DNA of 64,000 bases from Sinomicrobium kalidii (GTDB taxonomy: Bacteria; Bacteroidota; Bacteroidia; Flavobacteriales; Flavobacteriaceae). Positions 28,579 through 37,247 of this stretch are shown here, piece by piece. The position numbers and the translations under genes were made by a program. Position 1 is the first letter of the stretch; every line of letters begins with the position of its first letter. The notes under the pieces are model-generated. The model did not search any database and was not told where the DNA came from. It saw only the letters and a program-made list of their open reading frames with translations. The stretch covers positions 372,001-436,000 of the forward strand of contig NZ_CP089211.1 of NCBI RefSeq assembly GCF_021183825.1, in the 5' to 3' direction.

Positions 28579-29358
28579 ATGAACCTATTACGTCTTAGCG
28601 CCACAGGGGTGCTTGTAATTATGATGTCGCTTACTGCCGGCGCACAGATCAAGTTGAACAAAAAAGCGTTGAAATCCGGCTCCAAAGTAGTAAAGGCCGC
28701 TACATTGAGTGATGAAGAAGTCATTGCTTATACCAAAGAGTACATCCGGTGGATGGACGAAAACAATCCGGTAGCTCCGGAAAACGACGAACTGGCCCAA
28801 CGCCTGAAAAAGTTAACCGCCGGACTGACCAATTATGACGGGCTTGACCTTAACTTTAAGGTTTACCTCGTAAAGGACATCAATGCCTTTGCCTGTGCCG
28901 ACGGCAGCGTACGCGTTTGCGCCGGGTTAATGGACATCATGTCGGACGAAGAGATACTGGGAGTTGTCGGGCACGAAATAGGCCATGTAAAAAACACCGA
29001 TTCCAAAGATGCCTTTAAAACAGCCCTCCTCACCTCCGCCCTGAAAGACGGTGTAGCTTCCCAGGGCGGCGCTGCAGCTACCTTAAGCCAGTCACAACTG
29101 GGCGATCTGGGAGAAGCTGTTGCCAACTCCGCTTTTTCCAGAAAACAGGAGAGCAAGGCCGATGACTATGGGTATGCATTTTTAAAAGATAATGATGTAA
29201 ATCCGTGGTACATGTCCACGGCCTTTGAAAAACTGCTCGGAGATACCGGAGGAGAGAAAAAAGGATCGCAATTGTTCTCTTCCCACCCCGATACCGAAAA
29301 GCGAATAAAAGCCACCGCCAAAAAAGCGGAAAAAGACGGATTTGAACGTCCGGAATAA
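28579..29358 (+). CDS. M48 family metalloprotease, exported
   Basis: A 259-residue zinc peptidase from ATG 28579. The signal peptide is residues 1-22 (MMSLTAGAQ). The HExxH zinc motif is H132-E133-I-G-H136 (VVGHEIGHVKN) and the third ligand is Glu191 in RKQESKADDYGY, as in the LoiP/YggG and BepA-like members of M48. The protein ends with the substrate-groove helix and SSHPDTEKRIKA, characteristic of the family. The probable role is periplasmic quality control of misfolded proteins. A rho-independent terminator follows at 29418, so it is transcribed alone. Confidence 0.92.
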   Translation: MNLLRLSATGVLVIMMSLTAGAQIKLNKKALKSGSKVVKAATLSDEEVIAYTKEYIRWMDENNPVAPENDELAQRLKKLTAGLTNYDGLDLNFKVYLVKDINAFACADGSVRVCAGLMDIMSDEEILGVVGHEIGHVKNTDSKDAFKTALLTSALKDGVASQGGAAATLSQSQLGDLGEAVANSAFSRKQESKADDYGYAFLKDNDVNPWYMSTAFEKLLGDTGGEKKGSQLFSSHPDTEKRIKATAKKAEKDGFERPE

Positions 29359-29417
29359 GTTTTATGCTAACCGGTTCTTCCGGGCGGGTAAAACAAAAAA
29401 TATAACATATATGATAT

Positions 29418-29450
29418 AAAGGCTCCGTTACGGGGCCTTTTGTTGTTTTA
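29418..29450 (+). terminator. Rho-independent terminator after the M48 gene
   Basis: AAAGGCTCCG (29418-29427) pairs with CGGGGCCTTT (29431-29440) around TTA and is followed by TGTTGTTTTA. The rest of the gap up to 29623 holds no gene. Confidence 0.7.
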
Positions 29451-29623
29451 TAATCCTAAGGCACGCGTTCCCGCAGCATTCGACTGAGCACCGGAACGCT
29501 AAAATCACCATTTCGATATTTTTACTTAAATTGTAGTCAGAAAAATGATCAATCACCCCAGGTCAGGTCCCGGCTTATGAATAAGGAACTGTTCAAGTTT
29601 TAACCTTTAAATGAAAAAACCTT

Positions 29624-30442
29624 ATGCGCGTTATTACTTTTTGTCTTTTGATCTTTACAAGCTTTGTTATTCATGCTCAGGAGACCGTAAAGTACGATCT
29701 CCTCCTGATGAACAACGGAGAACAGCGATCCGGAAAAGTACTCGAAATTTCAGATGACGAAATTAAGTTTGCCTATGCCGGCGAAACCCTGATATACACC
29801 ATTAAAAAAACAGACATCAGCAAGATCACCTTTGCCAGTGGCCGTATAGAATTCTTTAATCCCGATACAACAGACACATCCGGTGATGACGCCGGACCTG
29901 CAGATTTTTATAACAAGCTGGCCATCCTGCCCTTTGCTTATATCGCGGACCGAAAAGACGGGGGGACGGAAATGCCTGTTAAAATCCAGCAGGAATGTTA
30001 TACCATTCTCAACAAAAAGGCAAATAACCTACAGCTACAGGATATACAAACAACAAATGCACTGTTGGCAAAGGCAGGTGTCAATAACGGCAATATTCAG
30101 GGATATACCATGGGTGAAATATGTCATATTTTAAATGTGGAATATGTAATTCAGGGCATGATCACCACCAATGAAACCGGTGAAGTGTCATCTACAATAG
30201 GACACAACAATTCCGTTATCAGGGACAGCGACAAAAAGAATGTCATCGGAAAAATTTTAAATACCACAACCAGCACCACCACTTCCGAGAAAAACTATGA
30301 TACCACGGTGAATATGAATATATATGACAATAACGGCCAGCACCTTTTCGGACAAGAACATAGTTCATTATGGCCGGGGGCGGATGCTTACCGTATAACA
30401 CTGAACTACCTTCTGAAAAGGACACCTGTATACGGGAAATAA
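29624..30442 (+). CDS. Exported protein with CsgG-like domain, hypothetical
   Basis: A 272-residue protein. The signal peptide is residues 1-18 (FVIHAQ). An N-terminal small beta domain (~22-75) reads NNGEQRSGKVLEISDDEIKF, like the 'response to a signal via YTIKKTDISKITF' repeats in other Bacteroidota envelope proteins. After a linker, residues ~93-265 (KLAILPFAYI, then VEYVIQGMITTNETGE) resemble the alpha/beta CsgG/TolB-N-like fold found in accessory lipoproteins. No enzyme motif is visible. It ends 13 bp before another copy of the intergenic GTTGGCAACAAC element. The function is not assigned. Confidence 0.65.
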   Translation: MRVITFCLLIFTSFVIHAQETVKYDLLLMNNGEQRSGKVLEISDDEIKFAYAGETLIYTIKKTDISKITFASGRIEFFNPDTTDTSGDDAGPADFYNKLAILPFAYIADRKDGGTEMPVKIQQECYTILNKKANNLQLQDIQTTNALLAKAGVNNGNIQGYTMGEICHILNVEYVIQGMITTNETGEVSSTIGHNNSVIRDSDKKNVIGKILNTTTSTTTSEKNYDTTVNMNIYDNNGQHLFGQEHSSLWPGADAYRITLNYLLKRTPVYGK

Positions 30443-30454
30443 GATTGCCTGCAA

Positions 30455-30535
30455 GCGGCAAGTTTTTTGTTGGCAACAACATAACTGACACTCGTTTGCC
30501 TCTGGCGCTTGTTTGCTTCGAGGCCTTTAAGCGAA
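30455..30535. repeat. Intergenic element related to 21597-21710
   Basis: GTTGGCAACAAC (30469-30480), then CTCGTTTGCCTCTGGCGC and TTGTTTGCTTCGAGG. It is the third example of the element following a solitary gene. Confidence 0.35.
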
Positions 30536-30572
30536 AGGAAAGGCAAATAAAACACCTGTCGCCGCCATTACA

Positions 30573-31094
30573 TCACATTTCGGTTTTCTCTGTAACTTTT
30601 TTCCCGGTATTAAAATCCCGGCCTTCAAACAGCACATATTCCACATGGACGCCAATTCCGGAAATACTGCTTTTCAGCTTTATAAACATCCTGTCCAGAT
30701 AAAGTTTACGATTGTTCACCATCATATAAACTTCGGGGTTCCCCTGCGAATTGAGCGTGAGGTATAGCTTTTGCTTTCTGGTAGCGGCCAGGTACATTTC
30801 GTAAAGACCGGATTTTATATAGTTGGCCGTTATACCATAAGCCATCTGTTTCTGGATTCTGGTCAGGGGCTTATCGACACCGCCTTCGGTATACACAATA
30901 CAGTGCGCATAAACAGGATTGGCCCGGTTTATGGATGTACCGTTCATATTGGCATCATACACGTAGGTATTGTGATTCCGGCTATGCTGAATATAAAACA
31001 GTCTCGTTGCTGTTTTTCCGGGAACCGGGTAATCGTCTTGGGCAAAAGCAAAGGCAAAAACAAAAAACAGGAAAAAGGGGCAGATCGTTTTCAT
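30573..31094 (-). CDS. DUF4833 domain protein, exported
   Basis: 173 residues from ATG 31094 (MKTICPFFLFFVFAFAFAQ, a clean signal peptide); an ATG at 31118 adds eight residues. The mature protein reads LFYIQHSRNHNTYVYDANMN, then YIQ-type IQKQMAYGITANYI and VNNRKLYLDRMFIKLK, which is the DUF4833 pattern of Bacteroidota. The family is secreted, probably all beta, and functionally uncharacterised. The gene is convergent with the CsgG-like gene upstream and single. Confidence 0.78.
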   Translation of the reverse strand: MKTICPFFLFFVFAFAFAQDDYPVPGKTATRLFYIQHSRNHNTYVYDANMNGTSINRANPVYAHCIVYTEGGVDKPLTRIQKQMAYGITANYIKSGLYEMYLAATRKQKLYLTLNSQGNPEVYMMVNNRKLYLDRMFIKLKSSISGIGVHVEYVLFEGRDFNTGKKVTEKTEM

Positions 31095-31224
31095 AAAAAA
31101 TAATATTCCGGAAAACACTCCTGAAAATAAGCGGATTTTGTTTTCATCTGTTATTCCGTACTAAAATAAGACTTTCTGAAACGAATAGCTTCCAATATCT
31201 CTATAAAGATTCTGACTAATTCCA

Positions 31225-32205
31225 CTAAACCACAGCTTCCTTATTGTACCTCTTCTTGTATTCCACAGGAGACATTCCGGTAATCTTCCGGAACACTTCG
31301 CGAAAGGCTTTAACATCAGAATACCCCACTTCATACATAATTTCATTAATGGTTTTACGGGTGGTCTCCAATGCTTTCTTGGCCGATTCTACTTTTACCC
31401 GTTGCGAATACTCCACAGGGGTATTCCCGGTAGCCTTGATGAACCTGCGATCAAAATTTCGCCGGCTAACCGAAAACCTGGAAGAAAGGTCTTCAATGAC
31501 GATCTTTTCATGCAGGTTATCTTCCAGGTATTGCTGTGCCTCTTTTATCATATCGTCCTCGTGTTGTTTCTGCCCCGTAAATATGATAAATGCCGATTGG
31601 CTTTGCCTGTCCATCTCAACCTGAAAGACCTTAGAACAGAAAATGGCCGTTTGCCGGTCATAATACTTTTCTACGAGATATATCATAAGATTAAGAAAAG
31701 AATATGCCCCTCCGTTGGTGTAAATTCCGTTTTCGTCCGTGATCAGTTTATCCGGCTGCAAGTCCACATTATCAAACCTCCTTCTAAAATCTTCTGCAGC
31801 CTCCCAGTGCGTAGAGCAATGCTTTCCGTCAAGTAGGCCTGAAGATGCCAGTATAAACGCACCTGTACATATACTGGCCACTTCTGCCCCGTTTTTATAT
31901 TGCTTTACAATCCAGTCAATAAGTGTCTCATTACCTTTTATGGTATCTTCAAAATTATGATCTACCGAAGGGATGATAATAAGGTCGGTTTTTGTTATGG
32001 CCGAAATATCGACCTGTGGCCTGACAGTAAACAATCCCTCGTAAAAATCCACTTCCCCGGAAATCCCTGCCAGGCGAATGGTAAACAGTTCTCCTTTACC
32101 GGCTTCTTTCCAATATGCATTGGCCCTGCTGAATATTTTATAAGGGCCTACTATACTACTAAGATTGTCCTGCCCTTCAGGTACTACTATGGTCAAATGT
32201 TTCAT
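31225..32205 (-). CDS. AraC-family regulator with DJ-1/PfpI-like domain
   Basis: 326 residues from ATG 32205 (MKHLTIVVPEGQ); the frame continues upstream to an ATG at 32274 but without domain support. The N-terminal GATase1/DJ-1-like domain (1-190) has the nucleophile-elbow Cys113 (EVASICTGAF). Such domains in GlxA-like regulators sense small molecules rather than catalyse. The C-terminal AraC double helix-turn-helix (~225-325) ends NEIMYEVGYSDVKAFREVFR then GMSPVEYKKRY. It is divergent from the MFS gene at 32605. Direct repeats GTCCA-N17-GTCTA upstream of that gene are its likely target. A broken second copy lies at 34470-34667. Confidence 0.9.
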   Translation of the reverse strand: MKHLTIVVPEGQDNLSSIVGPYKIFSRANAYWKEAGKGELFTIRLAGISGEVDFYEGLFTVRPQVDISAITKTDLIIIPSVDHNFEDTIKGNETLIDWIVKQYKNGAEVASICTGAFILASSGLLDGKHCSTHWEAAEDFRRRFDNVDLQPDKLITDENGIYTNGGAYSFLNLMIYLVEKYYDRQTAIFCSKVFQVEMDRQSQSAFIIFTGQKQHEDDMIKEAQQYLEDNLHEKIVIEDLSSRFSVSRRNFDRRFIKATGNTPVEYSQRVKVESAKKALETTRKTINEIMYEVGYSDVKAFREVFRKITGMSPVEYKKRYNKEAVV

Positions 32206-32501
32206 CTGTTCTTTTTTATTTGTTTTTAATCGGTCATCCCGATGGTTATCGGGAGGAATGCCCCCAATGATCATTTCGGTTGGTATCCGAAAAATTTGGT
32301 TATGGGCATTTCATAGCTCTTTGTTTTTTATTTTTAGTTCGACAGACTCACCATAAATCTTTATCGGTCAACACTTGTCCCGAAACCCCGAGAGAATAGA
32401 ATCCGGGATGTTCAATACAAGTATTGCCCGTGTGTTTAAAGGTTATTTTAAACACGTTGGTTTCACTTCTACTACTTTTGAGAAAGATAATTATTTATTT
32501 T

Positions 32502-32568
32502 GTCCAAATCAACCCGTCACAAAGTCTATCTCACACCCTAAATAGGTGATTTACAGCCAGTATATTTG
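32502..32568 (+). promoter_or_regulatory. MFS gene promoter with AraC-type direct repeats
   Basis: GTCCA at 32502 and GTCTA at 32524 are direct repeats 22 bp apart (two helical turns), a spacing typical of AraC half-sites. The -7 element TATATTTG is at 32561-32568, 37 bp before the ATG at 32605. The same arrangement, with GTCCA to TATATTTG exactly 59 bp, recurs at 34701-34767. Confidence 0.6.
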
Positions 32569-32604
32569 TTCTGTGTAATCGTAAATCCTCAAAAAACTAA
32601 AAAA

Positions 32605-33870
32605 ATGGAAAAGTCAGAACACGGTATTACGGTAGCTTATAATACTGATACTTTAGAAAGTACCATTGAAAAATCTAAATCCATAAAAATGAAATCGGCA
32701 GAATTTATCGCATTATCGGCCTGTACGATGACATTAACAGCTTTGGGCATTGACATCATGCTCCCGGCATTTGGAGCACTTCGTGAGCACTTTGGGCTCA
32801 ACCCGGAATCTACAGTTACGGCACAGGTCATCGGGTTCTTTTTTATGGGGCAGGTTGCGCAGATTATTTTCGGTACACTGTCAGACCGTTTCGGAAGGTT
32901 ACCTATCCTCCGTGTTGGGTTTCCGCTGTATATTATAGGTGGAATCATTGCAGCCTTTGCACCAAACCTGGAACTCATGTTTGCAGCACGTTTTGTGGCG
33001 GGTATGGGGGCATCAGCCTTATTTATGACAACCATAGCGAGTGTACGCGACCGTTTTGTCGGAGACCAGATGGCCCGTATCATGTCCCTCATATTTACGA
33101 TCTTCCTGTTCACTCCCGTCCTGGCCCCCTTTCTCGGGATAGCCATTTTGTCGGTCTCATCCTGGCAAATGGTATTTCTAACCCCTCCGCTGTTTGCAGT
33201 TATTGTTTTTCTCTGGTCGCTCCGGTTAAAAGAATCACTGCCCCGGGAACAACGTATTTCTTTGCACTGGACAAGCATGGGCCGGTCTGTACAGAAGGTT
33301 ATAAGTAACCGGACATTCCTTCGCTACACAGGGATCACTACCGTTCTCTTTACGGCATTAAGTTCCTGGGTGGCCAGTTCAGAACGTATCGTTGGAGAGC
33401 TCTACGGCAGGCCCGGGTTATTTTCATGGGTCTTTGCCGGTATCGGGCTACTTATGTCCCTTTGTGCTTTATTGAATTCCCGGCTTTCGTCTAAATACGG
33501 GGCACGTACAACCATAAAATGGCTTCTTGTTATTTATACTGTTATAGGGGGCTTTTTGTTAGTGTCCACCATTATTTCCGGCGATCCGCCCAATATGCTT
33601 TTGTTCTTTATTACAGTTGCCCTGCTCATGGCCATTAATATAGCCGTTGAACCCAACAGCAGCGCTTTGGCCATGGAACCCATGGGAAATATGGCAGGCA
33701 TGGCATCGGCCGTATACGGAACCTCATTCTTTTTTATAGGGGCTTCACTGGGATCAATTATCAGCCATTTTATGGTGCACGGGGTTTTCCCTCTTGTACT
33801 GAGCTTTTTTGCCATAGGGTTAATTACGGTATTACTGGTACTCGGTGATCGCCGTCCCAAAAAAAGGTAA
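32605..33870 (+). CDS. MFS drug exporter, Bcr/CflA (DHA1) type
   Basis: 421 residues from ATG 32605; the frame runs to a TTG at 32566 but that overlaps the -7 promoter element. There are twelve predicted spans. Motif A after span 2 is GTLSDRFGRLPIL. Span 1 carries the conserved acidic D in ALGIDIMLPAFG, as in Bcr/CflA proton-driven exporters. The closest architecture is multidrug or sulfonamide/bicyclomycin exporters. The divergent AraC/DJ-1 regulator probably controls it through the direct repeats at 32502-32528. The following SRPBCC gene is 81 bp downstream and may be co-transcribed. Confidence 0.9.
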   Translation: MEKSEHGITVAYNTDTLESTIEKSKSIKMKSAEFIALSACTMTLTALGIDIMLPAFGALREHFGLNPESTVTAQVIGFFFMGQVAQIIFGTLSDRFGRLPILRVGFPLYIIGGIIAAFAPNLELMFAARFVAGMGASALFMTTIASVRDRFVGDQMARIMSLIFTIFLFTPVLAPFLGIAILSVSSWQMVFLTPPLFAVIVFLWSLRLKESLPREQRISLHWTSMGRSVQKVISNRTFLRYTGITTVLFTALSSWVASSERIVGELYGRPGLFSWVFAGIGLLMSLCALLNSRLSSKYGARTTIKWLLVIYTVIGGFLLVSTIISGDPPNMLLFFITVALLMAINIAVEPNSSALAMEPMGNMAGMASAVYGTSFFFIGASLGSIISHFMVHGVFPLVLSFFAIGLITVLLVLGDRRPKKR

Positions 33871-33951
33871 ATTCAGTTTTAATGTCCGGATTGACATTAC
33901 ACCTTTTAAATATCTGTTTCAGACATTAATTGTTAAATAAAATTTTAAATC

Positions 33952-34380
33952 ATGAAAAGTATTAATCACAGATTGGTCATTGAAGCACCGATTGAAAAAG
34001 TTTACGAATCATTAACAACGCAGGAAGGTCTGGCGGGCTGGTGGACATCGCAAACAAAAGCAAAACCCGAAACAGGAAGCGCAATAAGGTTTGCTTTTGA
34101 ACCGGGCTATTTTAAAGAAATGAAAATAGAAGAGCTCCAACCGTATAGCAAGGTAAAATGGCTTTGCGTTAAGGCATATGAAGAATGGATAGGTACTTCC
34201 ATTACTTTTGAACTGCAACCACATGACAGGGGCACAGCATTGGTCTTTCATCACGATAGATGGAAAGCCGATGCAGAAACCTATGCAGGATGTAGTTACG
34301 ACTGGGCCATTTTCCTCAGGAGCCTGAAACTTCTTTGCCAGACGGGTAAAGGTCAGCCATATCCGGATCATCATAAATAA
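33952..34380 (+). CDS. SRPBCC (AHSA1-like) protein
   Basis: A 142-residue START/Bet v 1-like fold. The signature begins INHRLVIEAPIEKVYESLTT then GLAGWWTSQTKA, continues IEELQPYSKVKWLCV and ends with the long helix YDWAIFLRSLKLLCQTGKG. Such single-domain proteins bind hydrophobic ligands; some act as Hsp90 co-factors or polyketide cyclases, but no catalytic set is visible here. It lies downstream of the MFS exporter and resembles both halves of the double-SRPBCC protein at 36255, suggesting one paralogous family in this cluster. Confidence 0.85.
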   Translation: MKSINHRLVIEAPIEKVYESLTTQEGLAGWWTSQTKAKPETGSAIRFAFEPGYFKEMKIEELQPYSKVKWLCVKAYEEWIGTSITFELQPHDRGTALVFHHDRWKADAETYAGCSYDWAIFLRSLKLLCQTGKGQPYPDHHK

Positions 34381-34469
34381 CACCCTGACACACTGATTCA
34401 TTCAATCATCAAAAGGTAATGCACCGGAAAATTTCTTATTCATCAAAACCATATGGAATCATGAAAACA

Positions 34470-34667
34470 TCAAATTTTACAACTGCCTTCGTGGTAGACA
34501 AAACCCCGTAGCCGCCCAGTGCGTAGCACAACTTTTTCTCTTGAGTAATCCCGTTCACGCCAGTATAAAAGCCCCGTTAGGAGTGGCCCTGTTAAATATT
34601 TTATAGGGCCCACAATACTGCTGATGTTGTTCTGCCCTTCGGGCACCAATATGGTCAGTTGTTTCAT
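34470..34667 (-). pseudogene. Broken second copy of the AraC/DJ-1 regulator
   Basis: Its start, MKQLTILVPEGQNNISSIVG, is nearly the same as that of the regulator at 32205 (MKHLTIVVPEGQDNLSSIVG). The similarity breaks after ~25 residues. Farther on, the DNA again matches an internal part of the intact gene: CAGTGCGTAG followed by GCCAGTATAAA, around the CSTHW region. Everything else, including the AraC helix-turn-helix, is missing. It is therefore a paralogue with large deletions, oriented divergently from the DUF899 gene just as the intact copy is divergent from the MFS gene. Confidence 0.7.
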
Positions 34668-34700
34668 TTTTTCCTTTTTGTAAAGATAAAAACTAAATAT

Positions 34701-34767
34701 GTCCAGATCAACCCGTTACAATGTCCAATTCACACATTTTAAAAGCGTATTCCGGCCTTTATATTTG
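34701..34767 (+). promoter_or_regulatory. DUF899 gene promoter, duplicate of the MFS promoter
   Basis: GTCCA at 34701 and GTCCA at 34723 (22 bp apart), ATCAACCCGTTACAA between them, and -7 TATATTTG at 34760-34767. The block mirrors 32502-32568 in sequence and exact spacing. It probably responds to the AraC/DJ-1 regulator made from the intact copy. Confidence 0.6.
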
Positions 34768-34797
34768 TAATAACACAATCATAAAAAAATAACAACC

Positions 34798-35568
34798 ATG
34801 AATGAACACAAAATTGTAACACGCCAGGAATGGCTCGCAGCCCGTTTGAAACTACTCAAAGAGGAGAAAGAACTTACCCGCCGCAGTGATGAACTCGCGC
34901 AAAAAAGGCAACAGTTGCCCTGGGTCCGGATTGACAAGGAATACCAGTTTGAGACCGAAAGGGGCAAGGGTTCCCTGAGAGACCTCTTTCAGGGGCGCTC
35001 ACAACTTATGGTTTATCATTTCATGTTCGGGCCGGATTACGAGGCGGGCTGTCCGTCTTGTTCGGCAATCGCCGATGGGTTTGAAGGGGTGGTCAAACAT
35101 CTGGGTAATCACGATGTTACCCTATGTGCCGTATCGCGGGCACCGCTTCCAAAACTACAGGAATACAAGCAGCGAATGGGATGGACATTTCCATGGGCAT
35201 CGTCATTCGGCGGAGATTTCAATCGCGATTTCAACGTCTGGTTCACGGAAGAGCAACAACTCAAAGGAACTATAGAATATAATTATCGGCGTGAACCGGA
35301 GATGGTATGGCGCAAAGGAAAAGAAGGTGGTGGTAGCGGTGCAGAAGCCGAATTTGCCGCAATGTGCGGAACAGATGTGCCTACCTACCACCGCGACAGG
35401 CCCGGTTTAAGTACGTTTGTGATGAAAGATGGTAAAATTTACCATGCCTACTCCACTTATTCACGGGGATTGGATGGTATTTGGAGCATGTACCAATGGC
35501 TGGATCGTGCACCGAAGGGACGCAACGAAGAAGAAGGGGTTTGGTGGCGCCGTCATGATGAGTACTAA
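34798..35568 (+). CDS. DUF899 (thioredoxin-like) family protein
   Basis: A 256-residue protein. The DUF899 start is typical (VTRQEWLAARLKLLKEEKEL with TRRSDELAQKRQQLPWV), followed by a thioredoxin-like core with FGPDYEAGCPSCSAIADGF (CxxC at ~86-89), ending TYSRGLDGIWSMYQWLDRAPKG. The family is cytoplasmic and the reaction is unknown; a peroxiredoxin-like or dithiol role is usually assumed. Its promoter copies that of the MFS pump. The next gene overlaps its end by 14 bp, indicating an operon with the DUF2182 membrane protein. Confidence 0.88.
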   Translation: MNEHKIVTRQEWLAARLKLLKEEKELTRRSDELAQKRQQLPWVRIDKEYQFETERGKGSLRDLFQGRSQLMVYHFMFGPDYEAGCPSCSAIADGFEGVVKHLGNHDVTLCAVSRAPLPKLQEYKQRMGWTFPWASSFGGDFNRDFNVWFTEEQQLKGTIEYNYRREPEMVWRKGKEGGGSGAEAEFAAMCGTDVPTYHRDRPGLSTFVMKDGKIYHAYSTYSRGLDGIWSMYQWLDRAPKGRNEEEGVWWRRHDEY

Positions 35569-36199
35569 AACGGCTACAACAGCAATAATGCTGACGATTA
35601 CATTGGGGCTTTCCGTCGTATGCTGGGTGTATATACTCCCGCAGATGCGCATGATGGATATGGGAACCGCTACCCCGACCGGTCCTTTTGTTTCCTTTAT
35701 TATCATGTGGAAACTTATGATGGTCGCGATGATGCTGCCCGGCATGCTGCCCCATGTCTATAAAAAGGCCAACAGCGGTCATCGCATCGGAAGCATTTTA
35801 TTATTTACAGGAACTTATCTTGCCGTATGGGCACTTGCGGGAATTCCCGTTTATGCGCTGTACCAACCACACGGAGCTTTAGTGGCAGGAACAATTACCA
35901 TCGTTGCGGGCTTATATGAGTTGATGCCCTTTAAGCGACTTTGCCGTACCCGTTGCTGCACCAATACGTGTTCCGGTTTTGTATGCGGTCTTTATTGTGT
36001 GGGATCATGCCTGGGGTTGATGTTGATACCGATAGCTTTAGGGATTATGAGCATAACCTGGATGGTGGTGGTTACCATTCTGGTTTCATTGCAAAAGTTA
36101 TTGCCCGTGAATCCCATTGTTGACAGTACCATCGGACTGATAATCGTCGGATTGGGAATTCTGGTCATTCTCATGCCCGCTGTTATTCCGGGACCTTGA
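35555..36199 (+). CDS. DUF2182 integral membrane protein
   Basis: 214 residues from ATG 35555 (MMSTKTATTAIML); an earlier ATG at 35429 lies deep in the DUF899 gene and has no membrane character. Five to six spans are predicted. The family's metal-binding-like Met-rich segment MRMMDMG is followed by IIMWKLMMVAMMLPGMLPHV. A Cys-rich loop follows, with six Cys between residues ~130 and 160 (RLCRTRCCTNTC). DUF2182 proteins are annotated as predicted metal-binding membrane proteins. The 14-bp overlap suggests co-translation with DUF899. Confidence 0.82.
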   Translation: MMSTKTATTAIMLTITLGLSVVCWVYILPQMRMMDMGTATPTGPFVSFIIMWKLMMVAMMLPGMLPHVYKKANSGHRIGSILLFTGTYLAVWALAGIPVYALYQPHGALVAGTITIVAGLYELMPFKRLCRTRCCTNTCSGFVCGLYCVGSCLGLMLIPIALGIMSITWMVVVTILVSLQKLLPVNPIVDSTIGLIIVGLGILVILMPAVIPGP

Positions 36200-36254
36200 G
36201 GAGCATAATTTTAAAATCAGTAGAAATAATGTGTTAATAAAAAGAATATAAACT

Positions 36255-37181
36255 ATGGGAAATAAAAGTTTTAAAGCCGCTATGGAGGTTGAGGAATCCG
36301 CAAAAGAAGTCTTTGAATCGATCAATAATGTACGGGGATGGTGGTCCGAAAACATTGAAGGAAGAACCGATAAAGCAAACAGCGAGTTCACCTATCGCGA
36401 CAAATACATGACCGCCAAAATGAAGATCTCTCATTTTACACCGCAAAAAATTGTCTGGGATGTTGTAGAAAGTCACAATGTATTTTTCAGAAACCACTCG
36501 GAGTGGGACAATACGCAAATAGTTTTTGAGATCACTGAAAGACCCGGAAAGACCGAGATCAAATTTACTCACGCCGGGCTGGTCCCGGAAATTGAATGTT
36601 ACCCGGTTTGCTCCAATTCCTGGGAGTTTTTTATAACCGACAGCCTGAAAAGCCTGATCGAGACCGGAAAAGGAAAAGACATATCAAATGACAACGATTC
36701 TTTTACCACATCAATTACAGTGGATAAATCACCCGAAGAAGTGTTTAAGGCTGTCAATAACGCACGCGCCTGGTGGTCTGAAGAAATTGAAGGGAAAACC
36801 AGTGAACTCAATGCCGAGTTCTTTTATCACTACAAGGATGTTCACCTGTGCAGAATGAAGATCATTGCCTTGATACCGGATAAAAAGGTGGTGTGGTTTG
36901 TTAAGGCAAATTACTTTAATTTTATTGAAGACAACACCGAATGGGATGGCACCAAGATCGTTTTTGATATATCGGGAAAAGACGGTAAAACACAACTGAA
37001 CTTTACCCACCACGGACTTGTAGAACAACACGAATGCTACCAGGTCTGCGCCGATGCCTGGACCGGTTATATACAGGGCAGCCTGAAGAATTTAATAACA
37101 ACCGGGAAAGGCCGGCCCAACTCTAAAGAAGAAGGACTGGACAGCGGGTTAATCGAAAAATGGAAACTTCCTGAAAAATAA
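36255..37181 (+). CDS. Double SRPBCC-domain protein
   Basis: 308 residues made of two consecutive SRPBCC (AHSA1-like) domains, ~1-140 and ~150-300. Both halves carry the same landmarks: EVFESINNVRGWWSENIEG versus EVFKAVNNARAWWSEEIEG, then FTHAGLVPEIECYPVC versus FTHHGLVEQHECYQVC, and both end with a helix ending SLK-L--TGKG. A gene fusion after tandem duplication is evident. Each domain is the size of the single-domain protein at 33952. It probably binds a small hydrophobic ligand; no catalytic residues stand out. It follows DUF2182 by 55 bp, perhaps in the same transcript. Confidence 0.85.
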   Translation: MGNKSFKAAMEVEESAKEVFESINNVRGWWSENIEGRTDKANSEFTYRDKYMTAKMKISHFTPQKIVWDVVESHNVFFRNHSEWDNTQIVFEITERPGKTEIKFTHAGLVPEIECYPVCSNSWEFFITDSLKSLIETGKGKDISNDNDSFTTSITVDKSPEEVFKAVNNARAWWSEEIEGKTSELNAEFFYHYKDVHLCRMKIIALIPDKKVVWFVKANYFNFIEDNTEWDGTKIVFDISGKDGKTQLNFTHHGLVEQHECYQVCADAWTGYIQGSLKNLITTGKGRPNSKEEGLDSGLIEKWKLPEK

Positions 37182-37247
37182 GATACTCCCGTAGTACATG
37201 TCTTACTTTCGCCCGAAATAACCGACGGAATCTGAAAACAGGGGATT

